Source: Monoraphidium neglectum
Lineage: Eukaryota; Chlorophyta; Chlorophyceae; Sphaeropleales; Selenastraceae
Direction of reading: 5' to 3'
Length of the DNA stretch: 28,711 nt
Assembly: GCF_000611645.1 (NCBI RefSeq)
Contig: NW_014013408.1
Location: forward strand, 7,030-35,740
A model generated the notes under the pieces. It searched no databases and was not told where the DNA came from. It saw only the letters and a program-made list of their open reading frames with translations. Shown piece by piece: positions 9,886 through 19,052 of this stretch; positions within the stretch are counted from its first letter, which is position 1; every line of letters begins with the position of its first letter. The translations under genes and the position numbers were made by a program.

Positions 9886-12800
9886 TCAAGCAGCAGCAAC
9901 GTCCGCAATGGCCTGCAGCCAGATTGACACAGCCACAGCCCCAGGGTCGGCGTCGGCGAGTGCTGCGCCCCGCGTGTAGCTCGCACGCCCGGCAGAAGCC
10001 GCCATGCCCTTGGTGGCCTCCGCCCCCGCCACAGCGGCAGCAGCAGCCGCCCGCGCAGCTTCGGCACCGCTGTTGCCTGCCGACACTGCAGCGGCCAGCG
10101 CCTGTTTGTTTGTGTTGAATTAGGGTAATGAGATGTCAACACTGGTTGCTAAGGCAGCATCAGGCATGTGACCTCGCGCCAGCCGTGTCAAGCCAGGTGT
10201 CACCACCTGTGACGCAATCGACAGCAGCTATCGTGGACACGGCCACGCACCTCCGCAGCGGGCAGTAGCGCGTCCAGCATTGTCCTCGAGCCGGCCTGGG
10301 CGTTGCCGTAACGCTGCACTGCCCCGCAAGCCGCATCCAGCGCCGCTGCCCACTGCTCTGGGCTGGCGGGGCCCTCCTTGGGCAGCGCCGCAGCGGCCGC
10401 CGTGAGGCCCAGGTTGTACAGGCCACCCAGGGAGCCGCCCACTGCAGTGCGCACAGTCGCCGCCACGGCTTGGAGCGACTCGGCCGCGCCGCCTGCAAAC
10501 GCGCCCTCTGGGGCAGCCGCCAGCGCCGATGCCGCGCGCTCCACCTGCAGGTGTTGCGAGGGTTACTTTTAGTCACATGCCGTTCAAAGCGGGGGCCCTG
10601 CACCCCCTTGGCCGTTCCTGGTGGCCTGCCCCCAGCGGCCTATCCTCTCCGGTTCCTCGCCTGCCCCCGCTTCCGCACCGTTGTGCCGCAGTCGCCGTCC
10701 CCCGCCTTGGCGTCCAGCTCGTTAAGCCTGTCCCTGGCAGCCTGCAGTGCGCCCGCAGCCGCCCGGATGCCCGCCTCAACCGCCCTGCCCTGGGGCGACG
10801 CGGACGCCAGGGGCCGGCCTTGCATCAGCCCCAGGCGGCGCTGCTGGAGCTCGTGGACCGCCGCCGGCAGCGGCACCAGCGGCTTTGAGGTGTCCACGGG
10901 GCCACCGAGCGTGGGCCAGCCCGGAGCAGACGTCTGATGGTGGTTCAACACCGGGGGCAGGGGAGGAACGAAGGGGGTTGGCAGTGTGAGGAACAGGTTC
11001 TCGCTATCCGGTCAACAGGCAGGACGATGGCGTGAAGGCGTGCCAGGGATTGATCCCTCTCACCGGCGCGTCGAGGGCTGCGATGCGCTGCTCGTCGCAG
11101 GCCATGAGTGTGAGGGACACGCCCGCCATGTCGAGGGACGTGACCACCGCCCCGGTGTGGACGCGCCTCACGTCATGCTGCGGTGCACGTGACGCGGGCG
11201 GCTCTTTGCAGTGGCGGTTCATTGACCAGGGACCAGCTGGTTGCAGGGTTGGAAGGACCTCATTCCTTTGTTGGCACAGCTATTGCGCAGGCTGCTGCTG
11301 ACAGCAGAAACAAACGTGCCCAGTGCAGCCGTCCACACAGTGTCCTGCAGCAAGGCATCCCCCCCCCCCCAAAAGCCAATCCTGCAGCCAGCCCCCTGTC
11401 TCACCCCCTGGGACTGCAGCCACCCCAGTGCCTCGTGCGCCACCGCGCCCATCTCGAGGCTGCTGCTGCCGCCGAGGTTGTTCACTAGCAGGGCCAGGGG
11501 CGCCCCGCTGCTGAGCGCTGCCGTCGTCGCACCGCTGCTGGCGCAGCGGTAGGCCAGGATGCGGCGCAGCATGGCTGGCACCAGCTCCGTCAGGGGCTGC
11601 CAGGAGCGCGTCTCATAGCCCGGCTCCCCGTGGATACCCAGGCCCAGCTCAATGTCTGGAGCGGGTTGAGGGGGTGAGGATGGAATGGAGGGCGGGCAAG
11701 ACTAGGGAGAGTGGCTGGGCGGCGGCATCGTGGCATGAAACACTGCGGTTACGGGCGCACGCCAAAGCAGTATACGTGGATGCGCTTCGCTTGGCTGCTG
11801 GGCGCCACGGTCCAGCGCTGCACATTCTGGGTTTAGCGTGCCACTCTGCACCTCGCGGCCCCAGGCGTGTTGACGGCGGCGCCCCAGGGACGGAGCACAC
11901 ATCCAGCGCCACCCCCAGGGTGCCCATGCTGGCCGCCGCCCGCCGCGCGGCATCAGCCACCTGCCGGGGGTTGCGCGCAGGAAGACAGCTGTCAGCCAGA
12001 CACCAAGCTTGCAGGTTGCAGCGAGTTCAAGCCAGCCGCATCATGCTAGCCGCGCCAACACTGAGGCCCCAAGGAACGCGCCGCCCGTGCAGGGCAGTCT
12101 GCTGGTGACAAGCACCAAAAACTTCAGCGACAGGGTACGTGCACCCCACCCCACCCCACCCCACACCGGCCCCGCCCCGCCGCACCTCCTCCAGGCTGCC
12201 GCCCTGCGCCGCGGCCGCACCCGCGACCTTGTGGACAAAAGCCGTCCCCGCCAGCCCGCGCCGCCCCGCCAGCCCCGGGGCGTCTATGGCGCAGTCCTCC
12301 CCCACCACCACCACATCCACAGCCAGCCCCGCGGCCTTGGCCTGCTCTGCTGCCAGCCCAAAGTTGATGCGGTCGCCACTTTGAGGGGGGCGGGGTAGAG
12401 GGAACGCGAGTGAAGCCGCTACTGCATGCAGACATAGCAGATGAAAGGATGCACGAGCGCAGCGTGCGCCTGCGCTTCTGGGGGCGCCGCCCCCCTGCCT
12501 TCACGCTGACCGCTCCCCTTGAATCCTGCCAGGCTGCGCTGCAATGTACGCCTTGCCCCCACTCCCGCCCTGCCCTCACCCCTCATCCAGGTGCTCACGT
12601 GTAGTTTTTGACGATGAGCAGCGCCGGTGCAGGCGCCACCGCGTGGATGGCGGCCAGCACCGCTTCCGCTGAAGGCGACGCAAACACCTCCCCGCACACA
12701 GCTGCCGCCAGCATGCCCGACCCCACAAACCCCGCGTGTGCGGGCTCGTGGCCGCTGCCGCCGCCCGATATGCAGGCCACCCGGGAGCGGTCGTGGGTGG

Positions 12801-13112
12801 CGTCCACCACCACGTTGACCTGAGCACGCAGGGCGGCCGGGGTTTGAGGGGGGGTGCGGAGGGGGGGTGCGATTCAGGGTGCACGGCACACTGAGCGACC
12901 GTGGCCACGGCATCACATGCCTCACCAGCGCGGCCACGTCGGGCTCTGACGCATGCAGCCAGGGTGATGGGCGGCAGTAAGGCACCTGGCGACGCGCCCT
13001 GCACCTCGGGGAAGCCGTCGAGCCGCCTGAGGTGCGGCACGGACGCCACCAGGCCCTCGAGCGAATCCTGCACAAGCCGCTTGGCGGCAGGGTTCCACAG
13101 TGCCTTCTTCAT
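9886..13112 (-). CDS. Dihydroxyacetone kinase, DhaK-DhaL fusion (possible FAD-AMP lyase/FMN cyclase)
   Basis: ATP-dependent phosphorylation of dihydroxyacetone to DHAP, linking glycerol breakdown to glycolysis; some eukaryotic members also split FAD to cyclic FMN. Nine exons on the minus strand: 13112-13005, 12819-12599, 12378-12186, 11960-11852, 11655-11405, 11177-11064, 10933-10679, 10544-10251 and 10101-9886. All junctions are GT-AG and in phase, giving 586 residues, a normal length. The DhaK half shows [25 protein letters not shown] (His60), [26 protein letters not shown] and GLGIHGEPG; His219 sits where the substrate-binding histidine lies (218-220 in bacterial DhaK). The DhaL half has [13 protein letters not shown], with Asp406, Asp411 and Asp413 in the metal-binding spacing, then GRASY and DPGAVAV near the end. 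Start MKKALWNP matches the family N terminus. No obvious targeting peptide, so probably cytosolic. Confidence 0.96.
11359..11370. repeat. Poly-C run in a DHA kinase intron
   Basis: Twelve consecutive C within the intron between the exons ending at 11405 and starting at 11177. It is a likely spot for length polymorphism or assembly error. Confidence 0.9.
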
Positions 13113-13566
13113 ATCGCTGCTGTGATGCTGATGCTGAGGCGTTTCAGCCTTGGCGGGCCGGCACCGGGTGGCCAATGAGCGTGGCGAGGGACGCGGTGCG
13201 GGCGCGGTGATCGCTGATCGTGCGGCGCACGCAAAGGCGCAGTGCGCCGACGGAGCGCTGGCGTGCCAGCGGCCTGCGCTGGCACTTTCTCGTGTCCACG
13301 ACGCTCGCATTGCGACTGGTGGGCGGCAGGGATGGCTCGCAAGATCACTCGGCAGTATTTGGGACGGGACAGAAGCTGCGCGCCAAATTCATGAACCCAC
13401 GCTTGGCAACAGCGCTCTACTTTTCGGGGCTTCTCCGGGCGACCAGTGATCCTATACAGCACGGTAGCAGCGTGTGCACACCTTGCAAGCGAGCAACATC
13501 GGGGCGCCACGCGACGGCGATACTGTACGAGGGCTATGCCGCGATTGCCGCGTCCCTGCAAACGCC
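13113..13566. promoter_or_regulatory. Bidirectional upstream region, DHA kinase / TB2-DP1 gene
   Basis: 454 bases separate the divergent start codons of the kinase (minus) and the TB2/DP1 gene (plus), so both core promoters and leaders must lie here. I see no clear TATA box. ORFs in this stretch have no family resemblance. Confidence 0.5.
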
Positions 13567-14758
13567 ATGGCTGACGTCTTGAAGGTACGAGGGACCCAAA
13601 CGCAGCGTTTGATGGGTGACTTTTGAGACCTGCGCGAGCCCTGGCCACGGCCCCACCCTGAACGCTCTCTGTTCAGCGCGAGTGCCACCGACAACCTTGC
13701 ACCCCCTCCCTTTCTGGCCCGTATGCAGGTGGCTCAGCTGCTCCTGGTGCAGCCCAGCGACACCGCAGTGCTGGCGTTCCGCGTGGCCTGCCTGGCGGCC
13801 GGGACCGCTGCGCCCGCGTGGATCGCGTACAAGGCGGCGCAGGCAGAGGCCAGCCCCAAGGCCAAGGACCGCGCCCTGCGGCTGGCAATGGCGGCGGCGC
13901 TGGTGGAGCTCGGGGAGAAGGCCCTTGGGGCGCCCGTAGGCCTGCCGCGCTGGCGGTACTGGCCCTCCGCCAAGCTGGCGCTCCTGCTGTGGCTGCTGCT
14001 GGACGGCGGGAAGGTGCGAAGCGCTCCACGGCCCCTTCAGTTATGCGCCGCTCGTGCCTTGTGCTGCTGTGCTTGCTCCTGCCGCAGCCGTGCTCGTCGT
14101 CATTATACTTTTCTGAATTCCCCGTCCCACAGCCTGCGACCGCCCGAAACACTGACCAAAAAATTCTCCCCTCAGCACCAGCGCAAAGCGCATCCCGCCC
14201 TTGCCATGCTACAACCCTCCAGGGTGCCGACCATGTGTATGCGTTTGTGTCACGGGCTATGGCGCCATACGAGGCGGAGGTGGACAGTGTCGTCGACACT
14301 GCAGGACCGCTGCTCCAGCACGCTGCTGCCAGGTAGAGGCCACGCACGAGCGGGTGCAAGCAATGACTACAACATGCGGAGAGCGTAATGTCTATATGTT
14401 TGCTGCCACGCGTCTTGTCACCATGCTCGTTGCCCTGCCCCCTCATTTCACTTCTGCACAATGGCTTTCCCCTTAACCCAAACCCCACTCCCCACCCCCA
14501 ACCAACACATGCACACATTGCACTCCCTGCGCTCCGCGCAACCCCCAGCTACCTCAGCCCTATCAAGGCCGCCGCCGCCAGCTGCGTTGCTGTCTGCGTC
14601 GCAGGCTTCCGGCTGGCACGGGCGCGGCGGGAGCGGCGACACGAGCAGGAACAGGGGCAGGTGCAACCGAGGACACACCAGCACCAGCACCAGCAGCAGC
14701 GCGGGCCGCAGCTCCCGTCGATGAATGTGCGCCAGCCGCGGTGGCCGCCAGAAGATGA
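13567..14758 (+). CDS. TB2/DP1/HVA22 (REEP)-family membrane protein
   Basis: This family shapes ER membranes through hairpin insertions; plant HVA22 members respond to stress. Exons 13567-13584 (MADVLK), 13729-14013 and 14223-14332 are well supported. Conserved features are AWIAYKAAQAEASPKAKD, WRYWPSAKLALLLWLLL and the signature end APYEAEVDSVVDTAG, matching family YPAYASYKA, AKCAFLLWC and KHEAEVD. The hydrophobic stretches are VLAFRVACLAAGTAAPAW, LRLAMAAALVELG and LALLLWLLL. The 3' end is uncertain. Without further splicing the frame stops at 14336 (138 residues). A donor-like GTAGAG at 14333 and an acceptor at 14604 would add exon 14605-14758, an A/P-rich tail (188 residues). I prefer the longer form because GC stays coding-like to about 14760 and two TGTAA signals lie 240-275 nt beyond. 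Confidence 0.85.
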
Positions 14759-14997
14759 CGATGCCGGGACACGCAACGCTGCCGGTTAGGACTGAGATTG
14801 AGGGTACTTATAGCACTGGTTGTGAGGCAGGAGGCTGCAGCCTTGTACCAAGGGCTGTGCCATCCCGCATGTCAGCGTCTGCATGGTGAGGGTTTAGACT
14901 GCATGGCGCACGCACGCTCACAGGTTTGACCTGCGAGCGGCTGCTACCGCTTCAAGGTGTCGATGCCTGGTGTCAACCTGCTTGTGTTTGCCCCGCT

Positions 14998-15033
14998 TGT
15001 AACTGTTGATGCAGCTGGTCCTGTAGCATGTAA
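14998..15033 (+). terminator. Two TGTAA signals downstream of the TB2/DP1 gene
   Basis: TGTAA occurs at 14998-15002 and 15029-15033. Both fit as polyadenylation signals if the gene ends at 14758, and are far (about 660 nt) from the alternative stop at 14336. Confidence 0.35.
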
Positions 15034-15317
15034 TTTCACGTGGCATTATTGCATCGGTTGCAATCGGTATCCAGACACAGTCACTATGGTTGAGCAATAC
15101 AGGCCAGGCGGTCGTTTCAAGACAGTCTCGTAGTCCCAAACCCAAGGGGAATTCAAGAAGGGTGGGCGATTTCGGAGTCCTGGGTGACCGCGGCAAACGG
15201 CGTAATTTGCAGGGGGTGATGTGCGCTGTGCTGCGGATGGGGCGCACAGGTCCCATGGCGTGCACACATGCAGCAGCACAGCAAACCTGCACCCCCGTTG
15301 ATGGCGCGACTTATGCA

Positions 15318-15645
15318 CAGGGGCGGTCTCGGCCCACAAGCTTGCGGTCAACACGGACGTCGCTTCCAGGTGAGGCAGCGCCGCGAGAGCTGCTGCACAG
15401 CTGCTGCTGCTATATGGTAACAATCATACCATACAGCTCCAAAACAATCTGTGAGTACCTTCCTTCGGGGCAAGTAGCGCCCCGTCGACGCGTCCCCATT
15501 CACCAGTCTGGCATGGCAGCCGTGGGCCCCCGTCGCAGCGAGACTACGCGTTGGTCAGGCATTCAATTGTAACGGCGTACTTGCTTCACATTCAATTACG
15601 TGCCCAAGCGCTCGCGGCGCGATTGCCTGACGCTGTGGACTCTGC
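15318..15645. repeat. Duplicated element, copy A
   Basis: Diverged direct repeat of 18732-19019. Shared blocks include CAGGGGCGGTCTCGGCCCAC, CCAGGTGAGGCAGCGC, TAGCGCCCCGTCGACGCGTC, CAGGCATTCAATTGTA and CAATTACGTGCCCAAGCGCT, in the same order and orientation. This copy carries roughly 40 extra bases, mostly around 15400-15450. I see no terminal inverted repeats, transposase or target-site duplication. Confidence 0.9.
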
Positions 15646-15894
15646 GCCGCACCTGTGCGCCCGGTACCTGTGGATTGCAAGTGAAAGTGGGAGTGGTGGG
15701 CCGGGGAGGGGGGGTGTCTCTGTCTTCTGCTCAGCCCTGCTGCCGCTTTCTGGCACCCTGCGCCCGCTGCGCCCAGCTTCAAAGGCGAAGCCACGCGCTC
15801 CAGGGTAGAACGCAGCAAGGTAGCCCGCGGCTCCGCCCGTCCGCGCCGCGCAGCCGGCCCCTGGTGGCTGGCCGGCCCCCGCGCACTCACCGCT

Positions 15895-16350
15895 TCACAC
15901 AGTGATGCCCAGGTGGTGCAGCAGCCTGTTGCGGCGCTGCTGCACGGTGCCCTGCACGGGCAGGCCGTAGTGGCCCAGGACGGCGTTCACGGCGGCGCCG
16001 CTCATGTTGGTGCGCAGGGCTTCACGCGTCATGGGGGGCTGCTGCGGCTCCTGCCCGGCGTCGTTCCGGACCCAGCCGACCTGCTGCGGCCCATTGAGCT
16101 GGCTGTTGATGACGCGGGTGTGCGCGTTGTGGTCCACGTCCGCGATGCGCTGCATCAGCGCTCCTTCCACCTGCTGCAGCTGCGTCTGCATGTGCGTCTG
16201 CTGCTGCTGCATCTGCGTCTGCTGCTGCTGCAGCTGCTGCAGCTGCGCCGGCACCTGCTGCAGCTGCTGCAGCTGCTGCAGGATCTGCGTCAGCGTCTGC
16301 TGCTGCGCTGCAGGCTGCCAGGCGTGCAAATTCTGCCGCTCAGGCGCCAT
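15895..16350 (-). CDS. Q-rich coiled-coil protein with SAP-like C terminus, unknown function
   Basis: I do not recognise a named family. From the first ATG at 16350 (MAPERQNLHAW) the protein has 151 residues; the frame is open further upstream but without an ATG. Residues about 17-70 are a glutamine/leucine heptad-like region (LQQLQQLQQVPAQLQQ), a likely coiled coil. A short segment with MQRIADVDHNAHTRVINSQL follows, then a C-terminal module RTNMSGAAVNAVLGHYGLP and RRNRLLHHLGITV. The L-x-x-Y-G-L plus RR-N-R-L-x-x-H-L-G pattern resembles SAP-like helix-turn-helix ends of some fungal and algal hypothetical proteins; this is resemblance only. A strong donor (GTGAGT at 15890) sits four bases after the stop, and a good acceptor lies at 15668, suggesting a 3'-UTR intron. 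Confidence 0.65.
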   Translation of the reverse strand: MAPERQNLHAWQPAAQQQTLTQILQQLQQLQQVPAQLQQLQQQQTQMQQQQTHMQTQLQQVEGALMQRIADVDHNAHTRVINSQLNGPQQVGWVRNDAGQEPQQPPMTREALRTNMSGAAVNAVLGHYGLPVQGTVQQRRNRLLHHLGITV

Positions 16351-17206
16351 GTTGGTGGCCGCGCGCGCTATGTCTTGGGATGCCTGGGCGATGATCGTGG
16401 GGCGCGGCCATTTGCGCAAAGCGCGCAAGTTTGCAGACGGTGATGCATCGCGTGTGCAGAGCGTCTCTGGGCAGGGCTAATCCGGGCTTCGACCCTACAC
16501 AATACTGACTGACATCTCTGGGCAGCATACACGCGCAGCACCAAAGTCCGACACAGTGGATCCAAACAAAAACAAGTGCACCCAGCACTGGCCCCACACC
16601 TGTCCCGCTCAGCAGGTTGCGCCAAGGCTGCCGCGCCCAAGCCGAGAGCTGCGGGCGGGGTGGCGGGATTTCCGGAGAGGAGGGCATCCCTCGGCAGGGG
16701 AGCTCATGGTGGGGGTGGGCGGGAGCGCAATTTTGCCGCGCGGCATTGTGTCGCAGTGGGCCGGCTGCGACTTGGCGATTGCGCTCCGCTGGCCCCTGCG
16801 CCAGTATGCAGCCGGTGCCATTTTCACAAGAGCAACCCCTTTGGCCTCACCGAAGAGCACGAGACGAAGGAAGTATCGTGTTAGCGCAGTGCTCAGTCCG
16901 GAAGGCTGATCTACCGTATCCGGGTTGTATGAGGGTCGATCAAGATTTGTAAGAAGTAAAAAATTGTCTCTTCAGGTATGCGCCAGGGGTTGCGCGTCGG
17001 TCTTGAGCTGGATCCCGCAGCTTTGTCGCCGCGACTGGCGGCGCAGTCGCCGCGACTAAAGCGCCGGCAACCCCGCCCCCCCCCCCTACCTACCTACCCT
17101 GCAGGCCCAGCGCCCCCGGGCCGCATGATGTAAACTGCTGTTACACGACATAATATGCAAGACTGATACAAAACAAGAATTTGAGCAGGGCCCTTTTCTC
17201 ATCAGG
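16351..17206. other. Intergenic: upstream of the Q-rich gene
   Basis: It should hold the promoter and leader of the minus-strand Q-rich gene. GC falls from about 16900 on, with C-rich runs near 17070-17090. Overlapping ORFs at 16556-16952 are arginine/alanine-rich and show no family features. I see no RNA gene. Confidence 0.5.
17141..17145 (-). terminator. TGTAA signal after the putative small minus-strand gene
   Basis: TTACA on the plus strand (TGTAA on minus) lies 61 nt past the stop of the putative small gene at 17207-17500, a normal algal spacing. A single 5-mer can also occur by chance. Confidence 0.3.
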
Positions 17207-17500
17207 CTAAACTCGCACGGCAAAGAAAAGCATTACGAAACGTTGCGTTGCAGCGCTATCCGCAAACACCAGCGTTGCGGCCACATCCACGTGCTACAAT
17301 CAACAAACGCACATAAATTTGCATGTTGACAAGTGTGCGCGCCAACCATATGCCCCAGTCCCTGACGCGCAAGCATATCAGCACGCAAGTGCTGTGAGGT
17401 GCGTACTTCACAGCAACTTGCCGTCACAAGTTACGAGGTTGTTCGCTGCTGTTACACTCACCTTTGTGCTGTTGGCGTGGACCTTCACGTGGCCCTGCAT
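17207..17500 (-). CDS. Putative small spliced gene, unknown product
   Basis: Tentative. On the minus strand an ATG at 17500 opens MQGHVKVHANSTK (17500-17462), followed by a strong GTGAGT donor. A TTGTAG acceptor at 17294 joins it in phase to HVDVAATLVFADSAATQRF and a short hydrophobic end MLFFAVRV with a stop at 17207. This gives 41 residues. A TGTAA signal follows. Composition is ordinary rather than GC-shadow-like, but I know no family that matches. The start may be further upstream: one minus-strand stretch (about 17540-17605) reads GDDVSLEFMKPRLSVMRSG in another phase, but I found no splice that joins it cleanly. It could be a short peptide gene, the end of a longer gene, or chance. Confidence 0.25.
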
Positions 17501-18001
17501 GTGAAGGTGCGTTGCCTCCAGCCCTGGCTGCAGCCCTCACGACGCCATCCGCGCCCTGAGCGCATCACACTCAGCCGGGGCTTCATGAACTCCAATGAAA
17601 CGTCATCGCCCTGCCCAAAGTTGCACAGAGTGCAATCTCATCTGAGATTAGGAGTAAAAACTCTGTAATACACCTGTGCTGCATGTATGGACGCATAGCG
17701 CGTGCCACAAGTAACTTTGCGTGATGCATTTGACAGTGTGTGATTGCCCCAATTGCTCCTGGTTTGCCCAGGCTAACACTTGCGGCTGCGTCCCTTGAGG
17801 GTGGCGCATCAGTGATGATGTGCCCAGCACAGGCCTTGCCACCGTTTGGCCGCAAACTCTGCTTCTAACCGGTGTAAAGCGTAATTAAATGCTTGCTTGT
17901 TGATTGCACGAGCCTAAACGCTCATATATCGCGCGTTTAGCTGATTTTCCCTGTTGTCACCCGTCACCCGAGCGCGGCGCGCTGCGCGCGCGCCCCGTTT
18001 G

Positions 18002-18008
18002 TATTTAA
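18002..18008 (+). promoter_or_regulatory. TATA-like element
   Basis: TATTTAAG following a GCGC-rich patch, in an otherwise gene-free stretch. It could be the core promoter of a long-leader transcript reaching the gene at 19053, since a possible leader donor CAG|GTAACG follows at about 18238, or of an unseen non-coding RNA. Confidence 0.25.
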
Positions 18009-18731
18009 GCCCCCCCGCCCAAGGTCAGAGGGCGGTCATTTCATTCTGACGGCCCCAGTGCGGTTGCCGGCATGCTTCCGCAACTGTTGTAACAATATCT
18101 CATGCCTTTGCCCTAGAATACATTTGGGAGGCGTGCGCCCCCGCCAGGCCAGCCCCGGCACTTGATGTCGGTAAAGTAACTCCAAAAGCCACCCTCGTCA
18201 CCGTCCTAGGCAGCTACAGACCCCCCAAGGCCTCAGGTAACGGGCGCAATATCACACTTTGGGTTGTCACGCGCCAGCGGGCGCGGTACCCGAAAACTAG
18301 CGACACATGCTCAGCTGACACTCACGACTGGGGCGACACTGCCTGCACATGCTGCCGATGCAACAACAAAGTCGACATAGCACAAGCCGGCGTACCTATG
18401 GGGCGGTGGTGATCAACAGCTCGCGCACTCCCAAGTACGAGGGTCGCGCTCGTCCCCTGCCAGCACCTCTGCCAATGCGTGGTCCATTCTCTGCTCAGGG
18501 GCTCACAACTGGGGCTTCTGCTGCGCCATCCATTGCTGCTGATGATTCTGCCCCCGCCAGCACTGCGAGCTGCGCCCGCACCTCGTGGGTGTGCGGGCGC
18601 GTCAAGGCGGTGGCTTTGCGACGGGGACCACCACCTGGGCGAGCGTATAGGCGTGGTGACCTGCGCTAGCACCGACTTTCGAGCTGTGCCACAACTGCAA
18701 GAAAGGAACCTGTGGAACAGCACGTAAAAAC

Positions 18732-19019
18732 CAGGGGCGGTCTCGGCCCACAAGCTTTCGGTCAACACAGTCGTCCATTCCAGGTGAGGCAGCGCTGTGG
18801 GAGCTGCTGCGCCGTACACGACTTCCAAGATATCTTTCTGACACCTTCCTCCGGCGCACGTAGCGCCCCGTCGACGCGTCCCCATTCATCAGTCTTGCGT
18901 GGCAGCCGGGGGCCCCCGTCGCAGACTACGGGTTCGTCAGGCATTCAATTGTACGTGCGTAGTACTCAATTACGTGCCCAAGCGCTTGCAGCGCGATTTC
19001 CTGAGGCTTGTGACTCTGC
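18732..19019. repeat. Duplicated element, copy B
   Basis: Diverged direct repeat of 15318-15645, roughly 3.4 kb away, roughly 80% alike by eye with several indels. It ends 33 bases before the proposed ATG of the membrane protein gene at 19053, so it forms that gene's proximal leader or promoter. The conserved CCAG|GTGAGG within both copies looks like a plus-strand splice donor. Confidence 0.9.
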
Positions 19020-19052
19020 AAGACAGACCTCCGACCGCCCCGGGGAATATAC

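Larger units (their letters stand above)
14759..15894. other. Intergenic stretch holding duplicated element copy A
   Basis: Between the TB2/DP1 gene and the convergent Q-rich gene. It holds the probable 3' UTR of the former, a minus-strand 3'-UTR intron of the latter (15668-15890), and copy A of the duplicated element. A minus-strand ORF at 14918-15292 has no recognisable features. Confidence 0.6.
17501..19052. other. Intergenic region upstream of the EExxxR membrane protein
   Basis: Mostly lower GC and without a supported gene. It contains a TATA-like TATTTAA at 18002-18008, a GC-alternating patch just upstream of it (about 17970-17998), and copy B of the duplicated element at 18732-19019. 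An ORF at 18349-18669 has no recognisable features. The leader of the gene starting at 19053 must lie here. Confidence 0.5.

Noticed and set aside
16556..16952. Overlapping plus-strand ORFs in the gap after the Q-rich gene
   Set aside because: All three frames are open because of local GC richness; no motif, splice pattern or polyadenylation signal supports a gene.
16900..18700. Search by eye for tRNA or spliceosomal RNA in the gap
   Set aside because: I found no T-loop-like GGTTCGA arrangement with a matching acceptor stem, and no U1, U2, U4, U5 or U6 core sequences.
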